A stretch of DNA of 64,000 nt from DASUNP01 sp035249305 (GTDB taxonomy: Bacteria > Acidobacteriota > Blastocatellia > UBA7656). Positions 16,947 to 25,428 of the stretch are shown piece by piece. Every line of letters starts with the position of its first letter. The first letter of the stretch is position 1. Location: the NCBI GenBank assembly GCA_035249305.1, contig DATFGQ010000094.1:1-64000 (forward strand), given 5' to 3'. A model generated the notes under the pieces. That model made no database searches. It had not been told where the DNA came from and saw nothing but the letters and a program-made list of their open reading frames with translations. The position numbers were made by a program, and so were the translations under genes.

Positions 16947-19900
16947 ATGGCGCGCACAAAACGCTGGTCGTGGCCCGCGACCGTCGCCGTCTGCCTGACG
17001 CTTTTCGCATTCGTTCAACGCGAAGCAAATCACGCCGCATCAGCCTCCGCTCAGTCGGAAGACCCCGCGTTGCGCGCTGTGGTCGACCTCTACTTCGACG
17101 TACTCGCGAAAGAAGACATCGCGGCTTTCAAGAGGCTCTGGAGCGCGAACGCGGTTTCAGCCGCGCGGGCGAGCGAGCTTGAGCAACTTTTCGCGCTGGA
17201 CGATTACGCTTATTCCAACCTGGGGATTTCAGAGGTCAAGACCTCGGCCGACCGCGCGGGCCTGCGCGTCGCGTTCGATCGCACGTCGAAGCGCACGATG
17301 ATACTCGACCGGTCTTCACCCAGTCCGAGGGCGCAGACCGAGCGCGTGACGCGCAACCTCACTTTCGTAAAAGAGTCCGGCCAGTGGAAGCTCGCGCGCG
17401 ACGCGTCGGCCATCGAAGACCTTGCGCTCGCCCTTGTCGAGGCGAAGACCGATTCCGACCGCGCCGCGCTCTTAGAGAAAGAGAGCAGCCTTATCACGAT
17501 AGACCTCAGGCAGGAGATGCTCGAAGAAGCGACCGCCTTTTTCGTCCGGCAGCAGCACGCCGAAGCGCTCAACGCCTACGCGCTGGCGAAAGTCGTAGCG
17601 GAGCGCGCAAACGATAAGGAGGGCGTCGCGGCCTCACTCGTCGGGATGGGGAACATTCACCGCGCGCGGCGCGAATACGCGATGGCCGAGGAGCAATACC
17701 GCAAAGCGCTCGCGGAGTTCGAAGCGCTCGGAAGCCGCGACCAGGTGGCGGGCGTGCTGGAATACATAGGCTTTGTTCAACACTCCGCGGGCAAGCTCTC
17801 GGAATCTGTCGAGAGCTACGGCAAGGCGCTGGCGCAATACGAAGCCGCGAGAGATGAACCGGGCCGCGCGAACTCACTGGAAAACATCGGGACAGTTCAT
17901 TACGACAGGGGCGATTACGCTTCGGCCGTCGAAGCTTACGCGAAGAGCTTGAAGCTGTATCAGAGACTCAAATCGGCGCTCGATGTCGCGGGAACGCTCA
18001 ACAACATAGGGAGCGCTTACTACGCCCAGGGCGATTTCGTTCTTGCCCTGGAGCACTACCGCAAAGCGCTCGCCGGGTTTGAAGCGCTCTCTAACGAGCG
18101 CGCGATCGCCTCGACGCTCAATAACATCGGCGGCGCTCACTACTCGCAAGGCGAGTACGAACAGGCGATCGAGAGCTACGAAAAGAGTTTCATCATCGAA
18201 GAGAGGCTCGGCAATACGGACGGCGCGGCCGCCGCCCTATTCGGCATCGCGTTAGTCCACTACGCGCGCGGCGATTACGCGCGTGCGATAGATTACTACA
18301 AAAAAAGCCTGGCGCTGCGGGAAGCCCTGAACGATAAGGCCGGCATCGCGACCGTTGAGCGCAACCTCGGGCTCGTTCACTACAGGCAGAACGACTACGC
18401 GGCCGCGCTCGAAAGCTATCAAAAGAGCCTCAAGCTTTACGAGCAGATGGGTAAGAGTGCGGACGCGGCCGTCGTGCTGAACAGCATCGCGGGCATCTAT
18501 TTTACTCAGGGCTTTTTCGACGCCGCCCGCGACCATTATCAAAAGGCTCTCGCCGGGTTTGAGGCAATCAATGACGGCGCGGGCGCGGCTGGCGTGCTGG
18601 CGAGCCTGGGCAATCTTTATTACTCGCAAAGCGACCACTCCGCGGCGCTCGACCATTACCGGAAGAGTCTGAAGCAATACGAGGCTCTGGGCGACAGGGC
18701 GGGCGCGGCGGGCGCGGCGGGCGTGGTGGCGAGGATCGCGAGCGTCGCTTACTCGGAAGGGCGCTACCACGAAGCGGTCGAGACGGCCGGCCGCGCCGCT
18801 GACCAGGCGAAAGAGATCGACGATCAGGATACGCTCTGGCGCGCGCGCGCGACTAAAGGCGCTGCTCTCCGTAATCTGAACGAGATCGAAGGCGCGCGCG
18901 CGGAATTGGAGATCGCAATCGCCGCTATCGAGAGAATGCGCGCTCGGCAGGTCGGCCACGATCAGGAGCCTCAAAGATTCTTTCAAGACAAATCGTCGCC
19001 TTACACGGCGATGATCGATCTGCTCGTAGCCGAGAACCGGCCCGAAGAAGCGCTCAACTACGCCGAGCGAATCAAATCTCACGCGCTGCTGGACGTGATT
19101 GAAAGCGGGCGGGTCAGAATAACTTCGTCGATGACCGCGCGGGAGCAGAGCCGCGAGCGAATGTTGATAAACAATGTGATTTCTCTCAACGCACAGGTCG
19201 CGCGCGAGCGCAACCGCCCGCGTGCGGATCAGCGGCGACTGACTAAGCTCAACGGCGCGTTCGAGAAAGCGCTTTACGAATACGGCGGCTTCAAGAAGAG
19301 GCTTTACGCCGCGCACCCGCGGTTGAGGGCGCAACGGGGCGAGGCTCCCACGTTGAAGTTTGAAGAGGCGGGAAGCCTATTCACCGACTCGCAGACGGCA
19401 ATGATTGAGTTCGTAGTGACTGAAGCCCGCACCTATCTGTTCGTGCTGACTAAAGCAGAAGGCGGCCCCTCGCGGGTGGCAGCGGCTCGGCATTTGACGG
19501 CGAGGGCGGATTTGAGGGTTTACGTTCTCGGCGTCGGAAGAAAACAACTGGCTGAAAGAGCCTCGCGACTCCGCGAGACGATAGAAGCGCGCGACGCCAG
19601 TTTTCAGCAGCCCGCGCGCGAGATGCACGACCTGCTTTTGAGCCCCGCGAAAGAGCAGCTCGCGGGCAAAGCCGCACTCGTAGTCGTACCCGACGCGGCG
19701 CTGTGGCAAGTTCCTTTCCACGCGCTCGCACCTGCCGACGGTCGCTACCTTGTGGAAGATTACTCTGTCTCTTATGCTCCGTCGCTCAGTGCGCTGCGCG
19801 AGATGATAAAGCCGCGCGGAAGGGTTCGCGTCCGTGGCGCGGCCGTTTATGACTTGATCGCTTTCGGCAATGCCGAAAGCGAAGCGCCGGCCCTGACGCA

Positions 19901-20405
19901 GTTATACGGCGAGCGCCGTAGCCGAATTCTTTCCGGCGCTCAAGCGACTAAAGAACGGTTCAAGGCCGAAGGCTCGCGAGCGCGAGTGCTGCACATTTCA
20001 ACCGGAGGCGTATTCAACGACGCGAGCCCGATGTACTCTCACCTGATTATGGGGGATGGCTTGTTGCACGCCTGGGAGATTGTGAAGCTCGATTTGAAAG
20101 CCGGCGTTGTAGTCGCATCGACAACCGAAGCATCGCGAGCGCAACGAGGGGCGGGGGAAGGTTTGACCGCCATGGCATGGGCCTTCTTCGTCGCAGGCTC
20201 ACAAGTGTTTGTGACGAGCGATTGGCGCGCGGAATTAAAATCAACATCAGACTTGATGCTGAGCTTTCATCAACGGCTAAAGAGCGCGCCGGCCGCCGAA
20301 GCGTTGCGACAGGCGACTCTCACATTGATACAGAATGAGCAACACAGGCACCCTTTCTACTGGGCGGGGCTCAGAGTGATGGGAGGTCGAAATCAAATCT
20401 CGTAA
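16947..20405 (+). CDS. Exported TPR-CHAT protein with degenerate CHAT active site
   Basis: 1152 residues from the ATG at 16947, chosen because AGGAGG (16932-16937) precedes it. A signal peptide or anchor (about 8-32) is followed by an NTF2/SnoaL-like segment (about 42-150), then about ten TPR units (about 170-640, repeating YYAQGDFVLALEHYRKAL-type patterns), a helical region, and a C-terminal CHAT domain (about 830-1150: VVPDAALWQVPFHAL). CHAT domains are caspase/separase-like peptidases. The expected catalytic His and Cys are missing: VLHISTGG has Gly1020 where ATHG has His, and VASTTEAS has Thr1060 where SAC has Cys. It is therefore probably a non-proteolytic scaffold. It converges with glpQ 3 bases away. 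Confidence 0.88.
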   Translation: MARTKRWSWPATVAVCLTLFAFVQREANHAASASAQSEDPALRAVVDLYFDVLAKEDIAAFKRLWSANAVSAARASELEQLFALDDYAYSNLGISEVKTSADRAGLRVAFDRTSKRTMILDRSSPSPRAQTERVTRNLTFVKESGQWKLARDASAIEDLALALVEAKTDSDRAALLEKESSLITIDLRQEMLEEATAFFVRQQHAEALNAYALAKVVAERANDKEGVAASLVGMGNIHRARREYAMAEEQYRKALAEFEALGSRDQVAGVLEYIGFVQHSAGKLSESVESYGKALAQYEAARDEPGRANSLENIGTVHYDRGDYASAVEAYAKSLKLYQRLKSALDVAGTLNNIGSAYYAQGDFVLALEHYRKALAGFEALSNERAIASTLNNIGGAHYSQGEYEQAIESYEKSFIIEERLGNTDGAAAALFGIALVHYARGDYARAIDYYKKSLALREALNDKAGIATVERNLGLVHYRQNDYAAALESYQKSLKLYEQMGKSADAAVVLNSIAGIYFTQGFFDAARDHYQKALAGFEAINDGAGAAGVLASLGNLYYSQSDHSAALDHYRKSLKQYEALGDRAGAAGAAGVVARIASVAYSEGRYHEAVETAGRAADQAKEIDDQDTLWRARATKGAALRNLNEIEGARAELEIAIAAIERMRARQVGHDQEPQRFFQDKSSPYTAMIDLLVAENRPEEALNYAERIKSHALLDVIESGRVRITSSMTAREQSRERMLINNVISLNAQVARERNRPRADQRRLTKLNGAFEKALYEYGGFKKRLYAAHPRLRAQRGEAPTLKFEEAGSLFTDSQTAMIEFVVTEARTYLFVLTKAEGGPSRVAAARHLTARADLRVYVLGVGRKQLAERASRLRETIEARDASFQQPAREMHDLLLSPAKEQLAGKAALVVVPDAALWQVPFHALAPADGRYLVEDYSVSYAPSLSALREMIKPRGRVRVRGAAVYDLIAFGNAESEAPALTQLYGERRSRILSGAQATKERFKAEGSRARVLHISTGGVFNDASPMYSHLIMGDGLLHAWEIVKLDLKAGVVVASTTEASRAQRGAGEGLTAMAWAFFVAGSQVFVTSDWRAELKSTSDLMLSFHQRLKSAPAAEALRQATLTLIQNEQHRHPFYWAGLRVMGGRNQIS

Positions 20406-20408
20406 GAA

Positions 20409-21446
20409 TCAGTTCGATCTTCTTTTGAGCGCTTCACGCCACAAGTCAGGGTAATCGGTGAAGCCGCCGTCGACGCCGTAATCGATGAAGCGATTGATGT
20501 CGGTGATGATGCTTTCACGAAGCGTGGAGCCGTTCGGTTGCCGCTCGTCGAGCGGGCGACGCAAGACCGCGGTAGTCGAGCCTCGGAAAGTATAGGGATG
20601 AACTACCAGCCCCGCCGAGTGAAACGTCTCGATCGATTCTCGCCCCGTTATCATCTGCTTGCTCGGCCCCGCGCCGCGGGCGTAACCGGCCACCTCGCGC
20701 GCAAGCGCGGGCGTCACTCGACTGGTCTCCTCTCTCCGCCCCGCGTCGTCCATGGGCAGGAGTTGCACGCGCGCATAGCCGGGCGCGACCTCGCGCATCC
20801 TGAGCAAGCATGCCTTCGAGAAAGATTGTATGAAGACTTTTTCGCGGCGATCAGCTTCGTCATAGCCCGCCGCTTTGAGCGCGGCGGCGAGCGCGGCGAC
20901 CATGTCCTTGCCGTGTGATTTATAGAACTCGTAATGCTTTATTTCGATGTAAAGCCCCGCGCGGTTGGCTATCGCTTTTATCGCCTCTTCGAGCGTGGGC
21001 ACGCGCTGGCCTTTGTAAGCGTCGCGAGCCGCGAACGCGTTTGCGCGGTTAAACCACGAGCCCGCGTCGAGCCGTTTGATCTCTTCGAGCGTGAAATCTA
21101 TCGCGTACCACCCGCGGCGGGGAGTGCCGCTGCCGTCGGGGTCGCGCGAAGTGGCGCGATCGGGAAACACCTCTGCCGCGTCGGTCGTGCGCGAGAGTTC
21201 CGCGTCGTGGGCGCAGATCAAACGGCCGTCTCTGGTCATCTGCAAATCCTGCTCGACGAAATCGGCCCCCTGTTCGATCGCGAGCCGATAAGCCGCCAGC
21301 GTGTGTTCGGGCGCGTAGGCGGAAGCGCCGCGATGCGCGACCAGCAGCGGCTTTTCTTTTGGGGCAGGTTCTCCGCCCGCCGTCGACGCGCGGAAGAGAA
21401 TTGTCGATAGCAGGGCCAGCGCGACAAGCTGAAGGGGCTTTTTCAT
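20409..21446 (-). CDS. glpQ: Exported glycerophosphodiester phosphodiesterase
   Basis: 345 residues with an N-terminal signal peptide, as in periplasmic GlpQ. Motifs: LVAHRGAS with the catalytic His, ADFVEQDLQMTRDG with the metal-binding Glu and Asp, and CAHDAELSRTTD with the second His. The C terminus has VDGGFTDYPDLWREAL. The enzyme hydrolyses deacylated phospholipids (glycerophosphodiesters) to glycerol-3-phosphate and an alcohol. Length matches the family (about 330-360). No glpT-like transporter is adjacent. Confidence 0.93.
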   Translation of the reverse strand: MKKPLQLVALALLSTILFRASTAGGEPAPKEKPLLVAHRGASAYAPEHTLAAYRLAIEQGADFVEQDLQMTRDGRLICAHDAELSRTTDAAEVFPDRATSRDPDGSGTPRRGWYAIDFTLEEIKRLDAGSWFNRANAFAARDAYKGQRVPTLEEAIKAIANRAGLYIEIKHYEFYKSHGKDMVAALAAALKAAGYDEADRREKVFIQSFSKACLLRMREVAPGYARVQLLPMDDAGRREETSRVTPALAREVAGYARGAGPSKQMITGRESIETFHSAGLVVHPYTFRGSTTAVLRRPLDERQPNGSTLRESIITDINRFIDYGVDGGFTDYPDLWREALKRRSN

Positions 21447-21457
21447 GGCCCCATATC

Positions 21458-22216
21458 TTAATCTCTATTGACGCGGAATGTAAGCGTGCCTTCGACCCAC
21501 ACCGGCAGCCCTTCAACCTTGACGGGTTTGAACCTCCACTGCCTGGCCGTCTCTCCGACGATCGACTCGATGTCGCGCGGACCTGAAAGATAATTCACGT
21601 CGATTACGTCGCCCATCTCCGAGATTCTAACTTTAACGGTCGCGTGGGCGCCTGCGTAGTTAACGTCGTTGGACGAGAAGTCTGCCACGACGCGACGGAT
21701 CGCCTGTTTACGGAGGAAGCTTTCGCTCCTGTACACGGTTCTAGGTTCAACAATCTCACCCACAGTCTCCGCAGGCATCATTTTGCCGACGACCGGCTGG
21801 TAGGAGATCATACCAATAGGATAATCAGGAGCATCACATGTAATAACGCTGCACCGTATCACCCTTCCTTTACCGATCAGCGACATCAGGCCGATGTTTG
21901 CGAAGAAGCTTATTAAGACTGCGACTATCGCGGTTCTGATTCGGGAGACGCGCTGCTTGAACGCGCGAAGCCCGACCGGGCAATCCGAAGTCAAGATTGT
22001 CCCGTCGCCGCGCCTGTAATACCGCGCGCACAATTGCCCTTCCATTCTGCGTATCAGGTCCTCCGCGTCTCGCCGCTTCATCGCCGAGAGGTTGTAAACA
22101 TTCTTGTTGCACTGGCCGCAGAAACGGACCAGGTCGTTGCCGAGCATGAAGCGCCAGTCGGCTGTGCAGGGAGAAGCAATTTTTATGCGGTCGAGGGGGC
22201 TGCGGGTAGCGGGCAT
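21458..22216 (-). CDS. Zinc-ribbon-like membrane protein with TonB C-terminal domain
   Basis: 252 residues from the ATG at 22216, preceded by GGAGG. The N terminus (about 15-80) is a cysteine domain with MLGNDLVRFCGQCNKNVYNLSAM and a later CARYY and SDCPVG. A single membrane helix (about 95-115) follows. The C-terminal 90 residues are a TonB C-terminal domain: AHATVKVRISEMGDVIDVNYLSG and AARQWRFKP-type ending (TARQWRFKPVKVEG, then GTLTFRV). The architecture, cytoplasmic Cys domain plus periplasmic TonB-like domain, suggests a signalling or energy-coupling role, but no ExbB/ExbD genes are close. The exact role is unknown. Confidence 0.8.
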   Translation of the reverse strand: MPATRSPLDRIKIASPCTADWRFMLGNDLVRFCGQCNKNVYNLSAMKRRDAEDLIRRMEGQLCARYYRRGDGTILTSDCPVGLRAFKQRVSRIRTAIVAVLISFFANIGLMSLIGKGRVIRCSVITCDAPDYPIGMISYQPVVGKMMPAETVGEIVEPRTVYRSESFLRKQAIRRVVADFSSNDVNYAGAHATVKVRISEMGDVIDVNYLSGPRDIESIVGETARQWRFKPVKVEGLPVWVEGTLTFRVNRD

Positions 22217-22401
22217 AATAACCTCCAAGAATGCGACGCCCAGAGCAATAGACGCTTTACGGCAGGATTAGTTCCTTATTCGAGAATGAAGATCGAAAGA
22301 ACTCTTGCCTGATTGCTCGGCGCGTTTTTTAGATCGAGCACGGGCTGTCTGATCAGGCGGGTTAGATGTGATGATCTGCGTGATGGTTGTACAGCAGGGA
22401 A

Positions 22402-22453
22402 AGTCCTGAGTGCTGAGTCCTGAGTCCTGAGTCCTGAGTCCTGAGTCCTGAGT
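22402..22453. repeat. Family A heptamer array, copy 3, left arm
   Basis: Seven tandem TGAGTCC/TGAGTGC heptamers in direct orientation. The complementary arm lies at 22624-22653, with a family C block between the arms. Arms and block together occupy most of the 440-base gap 22217-22656, which has no gene. Confidence 0.85.
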
Positions 22454-22457
22454 AACA

Positions 22458-22612
22458 GCAAGTTACTCGGCTCCGTAGGAGCCCGATGTTTGTAGAACAA
22501 TAGCGTAAATACGCCCCAACTCCGTAGGAGTTGAATATCAAACATACAACCCCTACAGGGTTGGCCGACACTGCGGCGGCATTCTACAGACATAGAGCCC
22601 CGCAGGGGCTTT
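22458..22612. repeat. Family C mosaic palindrome block, copy 2
   Basis: Palindromes CTCCGTAGGAG (twice), CCCTACAGGG and GCCCCGCAGGGGC with spacers resembling TTGTAGAACAATAG and ATATCAAACATAC. The spacers differ from copies 1, 3 and 4, so this is a sub-type. It is enclosed by the two arms of family A copy 3. Confidence 0.75.
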
Positions 22613-22623
22613 TCAGACCCTTT

Positions 22624-22653
22624 CTCAGCACTCAGCACTCAGCACTCAGGACT
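22624..22653. repeat. Family A heptamer array, copy 3, right arm
   Basis: Four CTCAGCA/CTCAGGA heptamers, complementary to 22402-22453. The arm ends 3 bases from the treY stop codon (minus strand). Confidence 0.85.
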
Positions 22654-22656
22654 GTT

Positions 22657-25428
22657 TCAGCCGATGAGCAGACCGAGAGGGAAATGGCGGAAGACTTCAC
22701 TGAGCGCGAGCGACGTTTTGCCTTTTAAGCCCTGATCGGTAAAGACGTGTCGCCAGGAGTCGGGCGCGTTGTCGGGCAGCCCTACGCTCGTGTCTTCCCA
22801 CACCCTCTCGCCAAGCGGAAGCTCGCGCGCCGTTACCAGCGAAGACACGAGCCGCGGCGCGATAATTACGGCCCAGCTCTTCGCGCGACATCTGGCAAAC
22901 GCGATCACGTGACGGCTACGAGAGCCCGTGACTTTCAGAGGCAAGTAATCGCCTTCGTCGAAGACCTGGCGGTTACTGCTCCGCGCGCCTAGCGCTTTAT
23001 AGATCGTAAAGAGCTTTATCCGGCCGTCCTCTTTTTCCGCGAGCAGCTCTTCAATCAGCGCGAGCGGCTCGGACTGGCGCTCTCTTAACTGTCGCAGATA
23101 CGCGGCGCGTCTGGCGAAATCTACCGGGCGGCGATTGTCCGGGTCGACGAGGCTCAAATCCCACAGCTCGCTCCCCTGATAAAAATCAGGCACGCCCGGC
23201 GACGTGATCTTTATGAGCGATTGCGCGAGGCCGTTGAAGACCGCCCGGTGCGCGACTGTCGATTGAAACTCCGCGAAGCCGCTCAGGAACTCGCCGGATC
23301 GCGCGGGGTCCAGAATCGCTTCGGTGAATTCAAGCAGGGCCTCTTCGTATTCGTGATTCGGGTCGAGCCAGAACGTGTGGACTTTCGATTCGCGCGCGGC
23401 CTTTAGCATATAGCTCTTGATCCTGTTCAGGAATTCTGCGTCGACGCGCCGCGAGAATGGGAAGGCCCCGACCAGCGTTTGATAGAGAAAGTACTCGCGG
23501 TTCTTATCAGGCACCTCTTCGCCCGCGATCTCCCGCTTGTGTTTCCGGTTCAGCTCGCTCCATTGGCCTACGAGCCGCCCCCACTCGTCCGGCATCTCCG
23601 ACAGCATATCGATTCGCGCCCTCGTGTCTTCGCCTCGCTTGGTGTCGTGCGTAGCCGTGGCGTTCAATCCGCGATACGACCGGGCCGCGCGCGCCCTGTT
23701 GAAAGCGTGAAACTCTTCGACCGAGATGCCGAAGCGCGCGGGGCTGCCGCCGACTTCGTTCAACGACACGAGGCGGTTGAAGATGTAAAAAGTTGTGTCC
23801 TCCATCCCCTTCGCCATCAAAGGACTCGTGAACTGCTGAAACCTCATCGCGAACGAAAGCCATAAACCCTTCTCATCTTCAGAGAGGTGCGCGGGGCAGT
23901 CCATCCAGAGCACCCGCTCTATAAAATCGAGCTCGCGCGCAAGCTCCGCGTTTCTGCCCTTAGCCTTTTCGATGGCCTCCTCGATGTAGCTTCGATCCTG
24001 CTCCGACACTTGCTCCCCGTCCGTGTAAGTTCGATAGACGGGGAAGAGCGCGGCCATCTCCGCGAGCGCGCGCTTGAGCCCTATCCACGTCAGGTCTATG
24101 CCGGCGCGCGTCGTTATCGAAATCTTCTTCAGGACGTAGGTGAGGTTGTCGAGGTCGCCCGTCAGGTGGCGGTCGATCAACAGCTTCTTCTTCTCGTATA
24201 AAAGGTCTTCGTAATCTAACGACTCTCCGGTGAAGCCCGCGTAAATGCGCGTGAACGCCTCTTCGTTTTCACTGTCTACGAACAGGCCGTTGGCGTAGCT
24301 CATAAAGTCGTAGCCGGTAGTTCCCTGCACCGGCCAGTCTAAGGGGAGCGACTCGTTAAGCTCCAGGATCTTTTCGACGACGATGAACGCGTCCGTGGCG
24401 CGCTCCCTCAATCTCAACAGATACTCCGTAGGATTATACAGGCCGTCTACGTGGTCTATGCGCAGGCCGCTGATCTTTCCCTCGCGCAACAGCTCGAAGG
24501 TCAGGCCGTGTATGTGATTAAAGACCGCCTCGTCTTCCATCCTCAGAGATATAAGCTCGTTGATGTTGAAGAAGCGCTGGTAGTTGATCTCCTTGGTCGC
24601 GACGCGCCAGTAGCTGAGCCGGAACCGCTGGTCAAGCAGCAGCCGGTCCAGCAGCTCGCGGTCTTCGTTGAAGATCGAGACGTTCTCGCTTATGAACTCT
24701 CGGACCTCTTCGTTTGTTTGAAAGAGGTTCCAGAGCAACTCCTTTGCGATGGCCGCCTGCGCGTTGTGCGCCTCGGCCGAATCGGTCCCGTCGGCGAGGT
24801 TTTCCAGCGTGTAGATTATCCCCACGACCTTGACGTAATCCGGGTGTTCTTCCCCCAGCCGCAGCTTCAGCAGCTCAAGCCTGTGGCTTATGACCGCCGC
24901 GTAGGATTCCACTTTGATGGGGTAGACGGTTTCGTAATACCTGACCTGAAAACCGGCGTCCGTGTATTCGAGCGAAAGCTCGCCCTTTTCGAGCGTCTCG
25001 CCATAGGGGCCGCCGAGGAACGGCGCGATGAGTTTGCCGCGCAGGTTCTCTCTCAGGTGGTCCCACGTGATGTCGAAGAAATCGAAGTACGGCGAAGCCC
25101 GGCCTCTCTCGAAGACATCCATCAGCATGTGGTTGCCGCCATCGTAAGCCATGTGGTTGGGGACGAAATCTTGCAGCCAGCTCATGCCGCGCGCGTGCAA
25201 TGCCGCGATGAGCGAATCGAAATCCTCCCTCGTCCCTACTTCAGGGTTGATCTGGTTAGGGTCCGTCACGTCGTAGCCGTGCGGGCTGCCGCGCCGCGCC
25301 TTGAAGATGGGCGACGCGTAGACCGACGTGATCCCCAGGTCGGCAAGGTACTCGGCGACCGCCTCCGCCTCCTTGAACGTGAACGAGGAGTTGAGCTGGA
25401 TTCTGTAGGTCGAGGCGGGGACAAGCAT
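22657..25428 (-). CDS. treY: Maltooligosyltrehalose synthase
   Basis: 923 residues. The start at 25428 is set by a TGATG overlap with the stop of the GH57 gene upstream and by CAGGAG just before it. The N terminus ASTYRIQLNSSFTFKEA and DLGITSVYASPIFKARRGSPHGYDVTDP are diagnostic of GH13 TreY. Catalytic acids fit ISGLRIDHVDGLYNP (Asp), FIVVEKILE (Glu) and ATATHDTKRGED (Asp). TreY turns the reducing end of a maltooligosaccharide into a trehalose unit; TreZ then releases trehalose. No treZ is in the window. Translational coupling with the GH57 gene links it to alpha-glucan processing. Confidence 0.96.
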   Translation of the reverse strand: MLVPASTYRIQLNSSFTFKEAEAVAEYLADLGITSVYASPIFKARRGSPHGYDVTDPNQINPEVGTREDFDSLIAALHARGMSWLQDFVPNHMAYDGGNHMLMDVFERGRASPYFDFFDITWDHLRENLRGKLIAPFLGGPYGETLEKGELSLEYTDAGFQVRYYETVYPIKVESYAAVISHRLELLKLRLGEEHPDYVKVVGIIYTLENLADGTDSAEAHNAQAAIAKELLWNLFQTNEEVREFISENVSIFNEDRELLDRLLLDQRFRLSYWRVATKEINYQRFFNINELISLRMEDEAVFNHIHGLTFELLREGKISGLRIDHVDGLYNPTEYLLRLRERATDAFIVVEKILELNESLPLDWPVQGTTGYDFMSYANGLFVDSENEEAFTRIYAGFTGESLDYEDLLYEKKKLLIDRHLTGDLDNLTYVLKKISITTRAGIDLTWIGLKRALAEMAALFPVYRTYTDGEQVSEQDRSYIEEAIEKAKGRNAELARELDFIERVLWMDCPAHLSEDEKGLWLSFAMRFQQFTSPLMAKGMEDTTFYIFNRLVSLNEVGGSPARFGISVEEFHAFNRARAARSYRGLNATATHDTKRGEDTRARIDMLSEMPDEWGRLVGQWSELNRKHKREIAGEEVPDKNREYFLYQTLVGAFPFSRRVDAEFLNRIKSYMLKAARESKVHTFWLDPNHEYEEALLEFTEAILDPARSGEFLSGFAEFQSTVAHRAVFNGLAQSLIKITSPGVPDFYQGSELWDLSLVDPDNRRPVDFARRAAYLRQLRERQSEPLALIEELLAEKEDGRIKLFTIYKALGARSSNRQVFDEGDYLPLKVTGSRSRHVIAFARCRAKSWAVIIAPRLVSSLVTARELPLGERVWEDTSVGLPDNAPDSWRHVFTDQGLKGKTSLALSEVFRHFPLGLLIG

